Below, piece by piece: positions 1 through 7,623 of a stretch of DNA of 64,000 nucleotides (its first letter is position 1; every line of letters begins with the position of its first letter). A model generated the notes under the pieces. That model saw nothing but the letters and a program-made list of their open reading frames with translations. It did not search any database and was not told the origin of the DNA. Location: positions 62,001 through 126,000 of the forward strand of contig NZ_QCYH01000004.1 of assembly GCF_003072125.1 (NCBI RefSeq). The letters run 5' to 3'. Made by a program: the position numbers and the translations under genes. The stretch comes from Pelagivirga sediminicola (GTDB taxonomy: Bacteria; Pseudomonadota; Alphaproteobacteria; Rhodobacterales; Rhodobacteraceae).

Positions 1-902
1 CCCAGCGGCCATCCCGCGACGGCACGGATATGCTGCTCGAACTGATCGACGGTGCAGCCGTTTTGCGTCCAGTGGCCGGAATTATGCACGCGCGGCGCGA
101 TCTCGTTGACGATAAGGCCCCCTGCCGTCACGAACAGCTCGACCCCCATGACGCCGACATAATCCAGCTTGTTCAGGATCTTGGCCGCCAGCAGCACCGC
201 GTCGCTGCGCTGCGAGGCGCTCAGGCGCGCGGGGGTCGTGGTGGTCCGCAGGATGCCGTCCTCATGCACGTTCTGGCCGGGATCGAAGGCCGACACGTCG
301 CCCGCTGCATTGCGCGCGGCGATCACCGACACCTCGTGGCTGAAATCGACAAACCCCTCGTAGATGCCGGGCGCGCCGTTCAGCTCCGCCAGCGCGGATT
401 GGGCATCCTTCGGGTCCGTGATGCGCACCTGCCCCTTGCCGTCATACCCGAAACGGCGGGTTTTGAGGATCGCGGGCAGGCCGATTTCCTCCATCGCCTG
501 CGTGATGTCTTCAAGCTCGTCCACCGCGGCATAGGGCGCCGTGGTCAGGCCCAGATCGTTCAGGAACGCCTTTTCCACCAGCCGGTCCTGGCTGACGCGC
601 AGCGCCTTGCGATCGGGGTGGACCGGACGCAGCTTCTCGAGGATGTCGAGCGCCGAGGTCGGGATATTCTCGAATTCGAACGTGATGACGTCGCAGGCAT
701 CCGCGAAGCTGCGCAGCGCGTCTGCGTCCTCGTAGGGCGCGCAGATGTGACGGTTCGCGACATGGGAGGCGGGGCAATCCTCGCCCGGCTCGAAAATGCA
801 GGTCTTGAACCCCAGCCGCGAGGCCGCGACCGACAGCATGCGGCCAAGCTGCCCGCCGCCCAGGATGCCGATGGTGGCGCCGGTTTTGAGCGGTTCAGTC
901 AT
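1..902 (-). CDS. purK: 5-(carboxyamino)imidazole ribonucleotide synthase (partial)
   Basis: ATP-grasp enzyme of de novo purine synthesis that carboxylates AIR to N5-CAIR. The C-terminus runs off the left edge of the window, so only about 300 residues are visible. From the ATG at 902 the protein begins [21 protein letters not shown], the glycine-rich nucleotide-binding start typical of PurK, and the sequence stays open to base 1. Its start overlaps the end of purE by 8 bases, so the two are translationally coupled, and PurE uses the PurK product. Identification is secure; the 3' end cannot be judged. Confidence 0.93.
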   Translation of the reverse strand, partial: MTEPLKTGATIGILGGGQLGRMLSVAASRLGFKTCIFEPGEDCPASHVANRHICAPYEDADALRSFADACDVITFEFENIPTSALDILEKLRPVHPDRKALRVSQDRLVEKAFLNDLGLTTAPYAAVDELEDITQAMEEIGLPAILKTRRFGYDGKGQVRITDPKDAQSALAELNGAPGIYEGFVDFSHEVSVIAARNAAGDVSAFDPGQNVHEDGILRTTTTPARLSASQRSDAVLLAAKILNKLDYVGVMGVELFVTAGGLIVNEIAPRVHNSGHWTQNGCTVDQFEQHIRAVAGWPL

Positions 903-1383
903 CGCAAGGCTCCTCGGGGATGGAGGCAGACAAGGCGGCGCGCCAATCGTCCAGCCGCTGGGCCAGCGCGGCATCATTGGTGGCAAGGATCGCGGCGGCC
1001 ATGAGGCCCGCATTGGCCGCACCGGCCGCGCCGATGGCCATGGTGGCGACCGGATAGCCGCGCGGCATCTGCACGATGGAATAAAGGCTGTCGACGCCAG
1101 ACAGCGCGCGCGTCTGCACCGGCACGCCGATCACCGGCACGCGCGTTTTCGAGGCCATCATGCCGGGCAGATGCGCCGCGCCCCCGGCGCCCGCGATGAT
1201 TGCCTTGAGGCCGCGACCTGCCGCCTCCTTGCCATAGGTCCAGAGCCGGTCAGGCGTGCGGTGGGCCGAGACGATGCGCGTCTCGTAAGGCACATCCAGC
1301 GCGTCCAGGATATCGGCCGCCTCCTTCATCGTCGGCCAGTCCGATTGACTGCCCATGATGATCCCGACCTCGACTTGCGGCAT
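895..1383 (-). CDS. purE: N5-carboxyaminoimidazole ribonucleotide mutase
   Basis: Class I PurE, converting N5-CAIR to CAIR in purine synthesis. The sequence shows the family signature [13 protein letters not shown] near the N-terminus, followed by VSAHRTPDR and the GGAAHLPGM loop, which together form the active site. Length is about 162 residues, as usual for the family. A longer ORF opens at 1398, but the ATG at 1383 has a GAGAGG ribosome site at good spacing and starts directly at the conserved core, so it is preferred. The gene is followed by purK with a short overlap. Confidence 0.95.
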   Translation of the reverse strand: MPQVEVGIIMGSQSDWPTMKEAADILDALDVPYETRIVSAHRTPDRLWTYGKEAAGRGLKAIIAGAGGAAHLPGMMASKTRVPVIGVPVQTRALSGVDSLYSIVQMPRGYPVATMAIGAAGAANAGLMAAAILATNDAALAQRLDDWRAALSASIPEEPCDD

Positions 1384-1477
1384 GGCGTGCCCTCTCATGA
1401 TTCAGGCGCGAACCATAAGCGCGCGACGCGGGGGCGTCCACCACCCGGCGGCGGCAAAATGCATCCGGGCGGTGATC

Positions 1478-1702
1478 TCAGGCGATGATGTCGGGCAGAA
1501 GACGGTCCTCGATATAGGCGATGCGGTCCTTGAGGCGCAGTTTTTTCTGCTTGAGCCGCTTGACCGTCAGGGGATCGCGCAGCGGCTGCTGGTCCAGCGC
1601 CTCGATCGCAAGATCCAGGTCGCGATGCTCGCGGCGGAACTGTTCCAGCTCCACGCGCAGCACGTCATCGGATTTCATCGCAAGTTCGCTATAGGCGTTC
1701 AT
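1478..1702 (-). CDS. DUF465 (YdcH-like) small coiled-coil protein
   Basis: 74-residue charged helical protein. It reads as two helices with the pattern RLKQKKLRLKDRI, followed by a short acidic tail ending LLPDIIA. This is the typical appearance of the DUF465/YdcH family, which is common in alphaproteobacteria and has no established function. The start is set at the ATG at 1702; a further in-frame ATG lies at 1678. It lies upstream of purEK on the same strand, with a gap of about 95 bases. No catalytic residues are evident. Confidence 0.8.
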   Translation of the reverse strand: MNAYSELAMKSDDVLRVELEQFRREHRDLDLAIEALDQQPLRDPLTVKRLKQKKLRLKDRIAYIEDRLLPDIIA

Positions 1703-1772
1703 CTTGGTGCCATTCCCTGACCCGGCCAATACCGCGATGATGATAAACCCAAATTACCGATCCGCATAGCCC

Positions 1773-1801
1773 TTGCACAGTCCGGGGCCAGGACCCATAT
1801 T
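1773..1801 (+). promoter_or_regulatory. Candidate heat-shock (RpoH-like) promoter for hsp20
   Basis: CCCTTGCAC is followed by a 17-base spacer and CATATT, embedded as CCCATATT. TTGCAC (1773-1778) and CATATT (1796-1801) are acceptable -35/-10 boxes. The CCCTTG...CCCAT form also resembles alphaproteobacterial sigma-32 promoters, which fits the small heat-shock gene downstream. The predicted 5' leader would be about 65 bases, matching the RNA thermometer annotated next. Confidence 0.6.
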
Positions 1802-1807
1802 CCCATC

Positions 1808-1867
1808 AAGGCGCCGTTGCCAAGCATGGGACGGCGCAAGACCAGACCAGTCGCTTGACACAAGGAC
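1808..1867 (+). promoter_or_regulatory. ROSE-type RNA thermometer in hsp20 leader
   Basis: Two hairpins precede the hsp20 start. The first pairs GCGCCGT (1811-1817) with ACGGCGC (1831-1837). The second pairs GTC[G]CTTG (1850-1857) with CAAGGAC (1861-1867) over a three-base loop and fully buries the Shine-Dalgarno AAGGA (1862-1866). The anti-SD strand reads UCGCU in RNA, matching the conserved ROSE U(U/C)GCU motif with its bulged G opposite the SD. ROSE elements repress translation of small heat-shock genes at low temperature. This is inferred from sequence pairing only. Confidence 0.72.
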
Positions 1868-1874
1868 GTGGCGC

Positions 1875-2294
1875 ATGACGAAACTGACCTTGGGGGCACA
1901 CCCCTACATGCTGGGCTTTGACCAGCTGGAACGCCTGCTGGAACGCAGCGCGAAATCCGGGAACGAGGGCTATCCGCCCTTCAATATCGAGCAGACCTCC
2001 GACAATTCCTATCGCATCACGCTGGCCGTCGCAGGCTTCGGCGAAGAGGATCTGTCCGTGACGGTCGAGGACCGCCAGCTGGTCATCCGGGGCCGCCAGG
2101 GCGCCGACATGAACGAGCGAGTGTTCCTGCATCGCGGCATCGCCGCGCGTCAGTTCCAGCGCAGTTTCGTGCTGGCCGACGGTGTCGAAGTGGGCGCCGC
2201 GATCATGGAAAACGGGCTGTTGCACGTGGACCTTACCCGCGCCCCGCCCGAAACCGTGGTGCAGACGATCAAGATCAACAAGCGTGGCCAGTAA
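1875..2294 (+). CDS. Hsp20 family small heat-shock protein
   Basis: 139-residue small heat-shock chaperone of the IbpA type, which holds unfolding proteins in large oligomers in the cytoplasm. The alpha-crystallin domain spans about residues 35-130, with YPPFNIEQTSDNSYRITLAV opening the domain and a VEDRQLVIRGRQ strand. The C-terminal tail is short. The ATG at 1875 sits 8 bases after AAGGA; an upstream extension of the frame is rejected because it would run through the promoter and thermometer. It is followed after 19 bases by a DUF1150 gene, probably in one transcript. Confidence 0.93.
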   Translation: MTKLTLGAHPYMLGFDQLERLLERSAKSGNEGYPPFNIEQTSDNSYRITLAVAGFGEEDLSVTVEDRQLVIRGRQGADMNERVFLHRGIAARQFQRSFVLADGVEVGAAIMENGLLHVDLTRAPPETVVQTIKINKRGQ

Positions 2295-2313
2295 CCTTAA
2301 GGAGGATACGATC

Positions 2314-2541
2314 ATGGATACCGAATTCGAATTCCCGCACGAGATGGGCCAGCGCATCGCCTATGTCCGCTCTGTCGCGGTCAAGGACCTGCCCAAGGAC
2401 GTGCAAAGCCAGGTGGGCGAGCTGACAACGCTTTACGCCGTGCACAGCGAAGAGGGCGAACGTCTGGCGCTGGTCAGCGATCGCAAGATGGCCTTTGTGC
2501 TGGCGCGCCAGCATGACCTGGACCCGGTGACGGTACACTAG
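2314..2541 (+). CDS. DUF1150 family protein
   Basis: 75-residue protein with the compact DUF1150 layout: an acidic start, the central IAYVRSVAVKDLPKDV stretch, and a C-terminal VSDRKMAFVLARQHDLDPVTVH. The family is restricted to alphaproteobacteria and often sits beside an Hsp20 gene, as it does here; its role is unknown. A strong ribosome site (AAGGAGG) precedes the ATG by 7 bases. The pairing suggests a heat-stress accessory role, which is inference only. Confidence 0.85.
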   Translation: MDTEFEFPHEMGQRIAYVRSVAVKDLPKDVQSQVGELTTLYAVHSEEGERLALVSDRKMAFVLARQHDLDPVTVH

Positions 2542-2606
2542 AGGCGCGAGTCCGCCTGCGCGGCGGGTCGGCTGATGTGAGTATTTTTGCCAGGATGAAT
2601 GCGAAG

Positions 2607-2640
2607 GGCGCGTACCGGTCTGTTGCCGGTGCGCGCCTTT
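2607..2640 (+). terminator. Intrinsic terminator after hsp20-DUF1150
   Basis: GGCGCGTACCGG (2607-2618) pairs with CCGGTGCGCGCC (2626-2637) at 11 of 12 positions around a 7-base loop and is followed by TTT. It lies about 65 bases after the DUF1150 stop and before the next gene. Confidence 0.7.
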
Positions 2641-2678
2641 ATGCGTAAGAGGCGCGTGGTCTGACAAAGGATCCTGCA

Positions 2679-3542
2679 ATGGCCCGACACGCGCCCAAGG
2701 TGGCAATCCTGCCGCACGAGATGAAGCTGGGGCTGCGGCCCGGGGCGATCCCGCTGGAGCGGCTGCTCTGGCCGCTGGGTGCGCCCGAAGGTATCGCCGG
2801 ACGCTGTCTGCGCGATCTGGGGCCCGAGGATCATCTGATCGTCTTTCCGCGCAAGACGCTGTATTTGCGGCCCGGTTTCGGTATCGCGGCGCGCGTGTCG
2901 GTCATGGTGCTGGAGCCGGACGCAATCCACGGCGCGCATCTGGCCGCGCTGCGCCGGTCGCATGCGCGGTTTCACCGCGTCCTCAGCCACAACCGCGCGC
3001 TGCTGGATGCCATTCCGAACGGCGTGTTCTTTCCTTTCGGCAGCACCTGGGTGCCCGAATGGCGCGATCTGACGATCGAAAAGACGCGCATGACGTCGCT
3101 GATCGCGTCAAGCAAGCGCTCGCAGCGGGGGCATGTGCTGCGCCATGACATCGTGGACTGGGCGGTGGCGGGCGGCGTTGATCTGGACGTGATGGGGCGC
3201 GGCTATACGCCCTTCGCGGCCAAGGCCGAGGGGCTTGCGCCCTACCGCTATTCTGTGGTGATCGAGAATGTGCGCGAGCCGAATTACTTTACCGAAAAGC
3301 TGATCGACGCGCTGTTGTGCCGGACGGTGCCGATATACTGGGGCTGTCCCAATATCGGCGAGTTTTTCGACACGTCCGGCATGATCCTGTGCGAGGACGA
3401 GGCCGATCTGAAGGCCGCGATTCTGGCCGCAACGCCTCAGGATTACGAGGCACGCCTTCCGGCGCTGATGGGCGCGCAGCCGCAGGCGGCGGAATACGGC
3501 GATTTCTATCGCCGCGCGGCCGAGGCGGTTTTGCAAGGCTGA
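2679..3542 (+). CDS. Glycosyltransferase family 10 (fucosyltransferase-like)
   Basis: 287-residue protein whose C-terminal half carries the GT10 donor-binding signature. YRYSVVIENVREPNYFTEKL is followed by a TVPIYWGCPNI segment; in alpha-1,3-fucosyltransferases the equivalent region binds GDP-fucose. It has no signal peptide or membrane segment, so it probably acts in the cytoplasm on surface glycan precursors. It stands alone, with no other sugar genes in view, so donor and acceptor are unknown and fucose should not be assumed. An AAAGG ribosome site precedes the ATG. Confidence 0.82.
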   Translation: MARHAPKVAILPHEMKLGLRPGAIPLERLLWPLGAPEGIAGRCLRDLGPEDHLIVFPRKTLYLRPGFGIAARVSVMVLEPDAIHGAHLAALRRSHARFHRVLSHNRALLDAIPNGVFFPFGSTWVPEWRDLTIEKTRMTSLIASSKRSQRGHVLRHDIVDWAVAGGVDLDVMGRGYTPFAAKAEGLAPYRYSVVIENVREPNYFTEKLIDALLCRTVPIYWGCPNIGEFFDTSGMILCEDEADLKAAILAATPQDYEARLPALMGAQPQAAEYGDFYRRAAEAVLQG

Positions 3543-3546
3543 GGCG

Positions 3547-3873
3547 TCACCCCATGAACCCCCACCCGTCGGGCTGAAACCCATGCGCCAGCGCCAGCGC
3601 GGTCGCCGTCTCCTCGCCCAGCCAGATCGCCATGGCCGTGACCGGCTGATCGGGCAGGCGGGCGGCGAGGTAGGGCGCGGCTTCGTCATCCGCGACGCGC
3701 GCGCACTCGAACCCTGCCTCGCTCAGCGCGTCCTCGAGCGCGTCCCAGTCGGGCGCGTCGCCGGGCACGAAGGCATAGTCGATATCGGCGATATCCGGCA
3801 GGTCCGCGCCCTCGGCGATCTCGGCGAAGACGGCGTAGGTTTCGGAGCGCTGGGCCGCATAGTCATGCGCCAT
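3547..3873 (-). CDS. RraB-like regulator of ribonuclease E
   Basis: 108-residue acidic protein resembling the RraB (DUF1260) fold: an N-terminal helix, the IDYAFVPGDAPDWDALEDALSEAG segment, and a C-terminal region ending HGFQPDGWGFMG. In enterobacteria RraB binds RNase E and modulates mRNA decay; in alphaproteobacteria the family is annotated by similarity only. Its start overlaps the trxB stop by 11 bases, so the two are probably cotranscribed. It ends 4 bases from the convergent GT10 gene. Confidence 0.68.
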   Translation of the reverse strand: MAHDYAAQRSETYAVFAEIAEGADLPDIADIDYAFVPGDAPDWDALEDALSEAGFECARVADDEAAPYLAARLPDQPVTAMAIWLGEETATALALAHGFQPDGWGFMG

Positions 3874-4864
3874 GGGCTGCCTCGACGGCGGGGGCGGCGT
3901 TTACCGCATCCTCGTTCTCGGCCATGCCATGCTCGGCCAGCCAGCGCTCGACCTCAAGCGCGGCCATGCAGCCCATGCCGGCGCTTGTGACGGCCTGGCG
4001 GTACTTGTAATCGGTCAGGTCGCCCGCGGCAAAGACGCCGGGCAGCGAGGTCTCGGTGCTGTCGGGTTTGGTCACGACATAGCCGCCCATGTGCGTGTCG
4101 AGCACGTCCTTGACCAGCTCGTTCGCCGGGGCGTGGCCGATGGCGATGAAGACGCCCTTGGCCGGAATGTCCGTGATCGCGCCGGTCTTGGTGTGCCGCA
4201 CCTTGACGCCTTCGACGCCAAGGGGGTTTTCGCTGCCATAGACCTCGTCAATCTCGTGGAACCAGAGGGGGTGGATCTTGGGGTTCTTCTCCAGCCGGTC
4301 GATCAGGATGCGTTCGGCGCGCAGCTCGTCCCGGCGGTGGATCAGCGTCACCTTGGAGGCGAAATTGGTCAGGAACAGCGCCTCCTCAACGGCGGTGTTG
4401 CCGCCGCCGACCACGACGATCTCCTGACCGCGATAGAAGAAGCCGTCGCAGGTGGCGCAGGCGCTGACGCCGAAGCCCTTGAACTTTTCCTCGCTGGGCA
4501 GGCCCAGCCATTTGGCGCGCGCGCCGGTGCACAGGATAATCGCCTCGGCCACGTATTCGGTGCCGCTGTCGGACTGGCAGACATAGGGACGCTTGGAAAA
4601 ATCGATGCTGGAGATGATGTCGCCGATGATCTCGGTGCCCATCGCGCGTGCATGCGCCTCCATGCGCAGCATCAGGTCGGGGCCCTGCACCTCGGTATCG
4701 CCGGGCCAGTTCTCGACCTCGGTCGTGGTGGTCAGTTGTCCGCCGGGTTCGATCCCCTGCACCAGAACGGGGTTCAGCATGGCGCGGCTGGCATAGACGG
4801 CGGCGGTATAGCCCGCCGGGCCGGAGCCGATGATCAGAACCTTGGTCTTTTTCGTGCTGGCCAT
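3863..4864 (-). CDS. trxB: Thioredoxin reductase
   Basis: 333-residue FAD/NADPH enzyme that keeps cytoplasmic thioredoxin reduced. It opens with the FAD-binding IIGSGPAGYTAAVYASRA, carries the redox pair C136-A-T-C139 in SACATCDGFF, then the NADPH loop VVGGGNTAVEE, and closes with the FAD-contacting AAGDLTDYKYRQAVTSAG. The C-terminal tail is alanine-rich and slightly longer than in E. coli. AAGGGCAAGG precedes the ATG. It is divergent from an Lrp-type regulator across a 203-base region with an inverted repeat. Confidence 0.97.
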   Translation of the reverse strand: MASTKKTKVLIIGSGPAGYTAAVYASRAMLNPVLVQGIEPGGQLTTTTEVENWPGDTEVQGPDLMLRMEAHARAMGTEIIGDIISSIDFSKRPYVCQSDSGTEYVAEAIILCTGARAKWLGLPSEEKFKGFGVSACATCDGFFYRGQEIVVVGGGNTAVEEALFLTNFASKVTLIHRRDELRAERILIDRLEKNPKIHPLWFHEIDEVYGSENPLGVEGVKVRHTKTGAITDIPAKGVFIAIGHAPANELVKDVLDTHMGGYVVTKPDSTETSLPGVFAAGDLTDYKYRQAVTSAGMGCMAALEVERWLAEHGMAENEDAVNAAPAVEAAHGA

Positions 4865-4976
4865 GTGCCTTGCCCTTTCGATGGTCTGCGATGTTGCGCC
4901 TGATATAGACGCGGGCCTGCTGTGTTGAAACCCCCTGCAATGCGGGCTTGCAATTACCGCGGCGCGGGCTTACTCC

Positions 4977-5014
4977 GCGCAACGATCTTGCGCTCCGGCG
5001 AAAGATTGTTGCGC
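4977..5014. promoter_or_regulatory. Inverted repeat between trxB and lrp (candidate Lrp operator)
   Basis: GCGCAACGATCTT (4977-4989) and AAGATTGTTGCGC (5002-5014) are inverted copies matching at 12 of 13 positions with a 12-base spacer. The element lies in the divergent intergenic region, 54 bases before the lrp start. No T-run follows, so an operator is more likely than a terminator. GCGGGCTT also occurs twice nearby (4942 and 4964), 22 bases apart. Confidence 0.5.
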
Positions 5015-5067
5015 CGCCGGGCGCGGCTGATATAACAATCGCGAAATTCAACAGGGATAGGTAAGTA

Positions 5068-5568
5068 ATGGCGTCGACCCGTCTGGACCCGATCGACCGC
5101 AAGATACTGGCCGAGTTGCAGGCGGATGGCCGCATGACCAATGTCGAGCTGGCCAAGCGCGTGGGGATCTCCGCGCCGCCCTGCCTGCGCCGGGTGCGCA
5201 CGCTGGAGGAGGCGGGGTATATCCGCGGCTATCACGCCGATGTCGACCCGCGCGAGTTGGGCTTCGAGGTGCAGGTCTTTGCCAATGTCGGCCTGCAAAG
5301 CCAGGCTGAGGCGGATCTGAGCGCGTTCGAGGCGCGTTGCCGCGCGTGGCCTTTGGTGCGCGAGTGTCACATGCTGAACGGCGAGGTGGATTTCATCCTG
5401 AAATGCGTGGCGCCGGACCTGAGCACGTTCCAGCGCTTCCTGACCGAGGAACTGACCGCCGCCGCCAACGTGGCCAGCGTCAAGACCGCGCTGGTCATCC
5501 GCGGCGCCAAGGATCAGCCGGGCGTGCCGTTCGACGTTCTGGAAGAGCGGCTGGCGCGCGACGCCTGA
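5068..5568 (+). CDS. Lrp/AsnC family transcriptional regulator (beside trxB)
   Basis: 166-residue feast/famine regulator. The N-terminal winged helix-turn-helix is clear in LDPIDRKILAELQADGRM and VELAKRVGISAPPCLRRVRT, followed by the RAM (ligand-binding) domain from about residue 75. It is transcribed away from trxB. This divergent pairing is familiar in Rhodobacterales and suggests control of trxB or of itself. The effector amino acid is not predictable from the sequence. An AGGGATAGG ribosome site precedes the ATG. Confidence 0.93.
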   Translation: MASTRLDPIDRKILAELQADGRMTNVELAKRVGISAPPCLRRVRTLEEAGYIRGYHADVDPRELGFEVQVFANVGLQSQAEADLSAFEARCRAWPLVRECHMLNGEVDFILKCVAPDLSTFQRFLTEELTAAANVASVKTALVIRGAKDQPGVPFDVLEERLARDA

Positions 5569-5578
5569 CGGCGCAGCC

Positions 5579-6328
5579 TCAGGCGACGCAGCGCGTGCCG
5601 CCGCTGGGGCGCGCGCGCGGATGCGACAGGCTGCCGAAATCGGCCGGACGCCGGATATGGGGGAAAAGCGCGATGAACGCGGCCAGTTGGGCAGGGGTCA
5701 GGGCCGCTTCGAAACCCGGGCCGGGATGGTACGTCTCCAGCGTCAGCCCGGCAGCGGTGATCGTCGCATGGCGCTGGAGGCCGAGGTGATAGAGTTGAAC
5801 CGTGCTGCGCGGGGTGATCGCGATGACGTGGTTGCCGTCGATCATGTCCTGAACCGGGCGCAGCATCTGGTTTGGCTGGCCTGCCGCGCGCTGCGCCATG
5901 CGTGCGCCGGGGCCTGTCATCAGGTCGGCCATGGGGCGCCCAAGGCCAAATGCGCCGGTCATGATCCGCGTCAGGCGCATGGGCGCGCCAATCGCCTCGC
6001 CGGGGCGCAGCGACATTGCGCCGATCCATAGCAAGGGCGAGGGCCCGCGCTCGTTCGTGACGATCCTCATGCCGGGGCGCAGATCCTCGATCGCGACAGG
6101 GCCGCGCGTCGTGGTGATCAGCGTGCCGCGTGCGAAGGCGCAAAACGCCCCGTCAAAAAACGGGCTAGCAGGCACCGCATGGCGGGATTCGATGACGCTG
6201 CCGTCGCTGTGCTGGACCAGCGTCGTGACTGTCCGGATCGGGCCGGGCGCCGCCGCCCGCGTCTGCACGCGCTGCGCATCGCCCGGCCGGGCGCGCGGCG
6301 GATACGGGCCGGACGGGGTGTGGACCAT
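5579..6328 (-). CDS. Hint domain-containing protein
   Basis: 249-residue protein with a Hedgehog/intein (Hint) type domain from about residue 55: AFARGTLITTTRGPVAIEDL is the splice-like N-terminal block, followed by LRPGMRIVTNERG and a later GNHVIAITPRSTVQLYHL block. In Rhodobacterales such domains usually sit at the C-terminus of secreted calcium-binding proteins. Here the domain is almost the whole protein, with a proline-rich leader and no RTX repeats. The canonical first Cys/Ser is an Ala followed by Phe-Ala-Arg-Gly, so self-cleavage is doubtful. The ATG at 6328 is chosen over a TTG at 6358. Confidence 0.8.
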   Translation of the reverse strand: MVHTPSGPYPPRARPGDAQRVQTRAAAPGPIRTVTTLVQHSDGSVIESRHAVPASPFFDGAFCAFARGTLITTTRGPVAIEDLRPGMRIVTNERGPSPLLWIGAMSLRPGEAIGAPMRLTRIMTGAFGLGRPMADLMTGPGARMAQRAAGQPNQMLRPVQDMIDGNHVIAITPRSTVQLYHLGLQRHATITAAGLTLETYHPGPGFEAALTPAQLAAFIALFPHIRRPADFGSLSHPRARPSGGTRCVA

Positions 6329-6441
6329 GGGATTTTGCCTTTCCCGTCGTCGGGGCAAGAGGGCGCCGGCAGACCGCCGGAATGATGGAGTTCCGGGGCT
6401 AGCCGCGGAACATGCGTTATGGGGCGCTGCGGCGGCGTGGT

Positions 6442-6588
6442 TCAGGCGCTGCGCAGAAGGCGGGGCGGCTGGACGGCTGTTGTCGCGCGCCGGTTGCCGC
6501 GCTTGAACGGCAGGGCGGGCAGGGGCTGCGCGCTGGTCTTGAGGGCCGATGCCATCCAGCGTTTCTGCGGCTTGGGAAGGGTGCTCAT
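6442..6588 (-). CDS. Small conserved-type basic protein, 48 residues
   Basis: Short ORF starting MSTLPKPQKRWMASALKTSA and rich in Arg, Lys and Pro. The ATG at 6588 has an excellent GAGGAAA ribosome site 5 bases upstream; extending the frame further gives no better start. The MSTLPKPxxRxM opening and the ALPFKRGNRRA motif look like a small Rhodobacteraceae hypothetical family that I recall, with no known function. It is basic and probably DNA- or RNA-associated, or a peripheral membrane peptide; that is a guess. Confidence 0.6.
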   Translation of the reverse strand: MSTLPKPQKRWMASALKTSAQPLPALPFKRGNRRATTAVQPPRLLRSA

Positions 6589-6721
6589 GTCAATTTCCTC
6601 GATCTGCCCGCCTTGCGGGTCTGGCTTATCTTCGATGAGGCAAAGATCGCAGCGCATTGCGGCTTTGATCTGACGCGGGAGGGGCATTTTCCGCAATTTC
6701 CAAACCGTGCGGCGGGAAGGG

Positions 6722-6747
6722 AAAAAAGGGCCAAATCGGGCCGATTT
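6722..6747 (-). terminator. Candidate terminator downstream of pgeF
   Basis: On the minus strand AAATCG pairs with CGATTT around a 3-base loop (6733-6747), and a run of six T follows shortly after (6722-6727). It lies about 110 bases beyond the pgeF stop, at the end of the lgt-midA-pgeF operon. The stem is short, so efficiency is uncertain. Confidence 0.5.
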
Positions 6748-6857
6748 TACATGAATAAAGGGAAATGGTGCCGGGCCCATCGCTCGCCTTGCCGATCAAA
6801 TCGGGCGCTTGTGTGGCTGGATTGGACCTAACCGGCAGCCGCGCACCGCAGGACGGC

Positions 6858-7613
6858 TCAGAGCCGGATGGCCGCGATCTGCCTGCCGTAATCTGCCTCG
6901 CCGCGATGGGTGGTGCGGCGATAGGAATAGAACCTGTCCTCGTCCGCGTAGGTGCAATGGCGCGTCCACTCGGCCCGCCCAACGCCCGCGCGCTGCAGCC
7001 GCTCGATGCCGAAGGCGGGCAGGTCGAACAGCATCTTGCCGGGCGCGCCTTGGGTGAAAAAGCGCGCATTGCCCGCGTCATCGGCCAGAAAGGCGTCCAT
7101 GAATTCGGCGCTGACCTCATAGGCGGCCTGGCTGATGGATGGCCCGATCACGGCGGCGATGTTCGCGCGGCGCGCGCCCAGCGTCTCCATCGCGGCGACG
7201 GTCGCCTCCAGCACGCCGTCCAGCGCGCCGCGCCATCCGGCATGCGCCGCGCCCACGACGCCCGCCTTGGCATCCGCAAAGAGGACCGGCTGGCAATCGG
7301 CGGTCAGGATCGCCAGCGCAAGGCCGGGCGTGGCGGTGACCAGCGCATCGGCCTGCGGGCGGTTCTCAAGCGGTGCGTCAACCGGCAGGGCGGTGGCCGA
7401 GTGGACCTGATGCACCGTCAGAAGATGCTCGGGCGCAACCTGCATCGCGCCTGCCACGCGCGCGCGGTTGATGCAGACGATCTCTTGCTGGTCGCTGGAG
7501 CCAAGGCCGCAATTCAGACCGGCAAAGATCCCCGAAGACGCCCCGCCGCGCCGCGTGAAAAAGCCGTGGCGCAAGGGCGCAAGGCTGTCGGCGGTCAGGA
7601 TCTCAAGCGTCAT
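6858..7613 (-). CDS. pgeF: Multicopper-type YfiH/LACC1 family (peptidoglycan editing factor)
   Basis: 251-residue protein of the DUF152/YfiH family. The metal-site motifs are visible: HGFFTRRGG at the start, VHQVHSA, LTADCQPVLFAD and AAHAGWRGALDG, then a GPSIS block. Family members act as purine nucleoside phosphorylase/adenosine deaminase-type enzymes and, in E. coli, in peptidoglycan quality control; the exact substrate here is unknown. It is the third gene of an lgt-midA-pgeF operon, starting 10 bases after the previous stop. Confidence 0.88.
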   Translation of the reverse strand: MTLEILTADSLAPLRHGFFTRRGGASSGIFAGLNCGLGSSDQQEIVCINRARVAGAMQVAPEHLLTVHQVHSATALPVDAPLENRPQADALVTATPGLALAILTADCQPVLFADAKAGVVGAAHAGWRGALDGVLEATVAAMETLGARRANIAAVIGPSISQAAYEVSAEFMDAFLADDAGNARFFTQGAPGKMLFDLPAFGIERLQRAGVGRAEWTRHCTYADEDRFYSYRRTTHRGEADYGRQIAAIRL

Positions 7614-7623
7614 TCTGCCAGCC

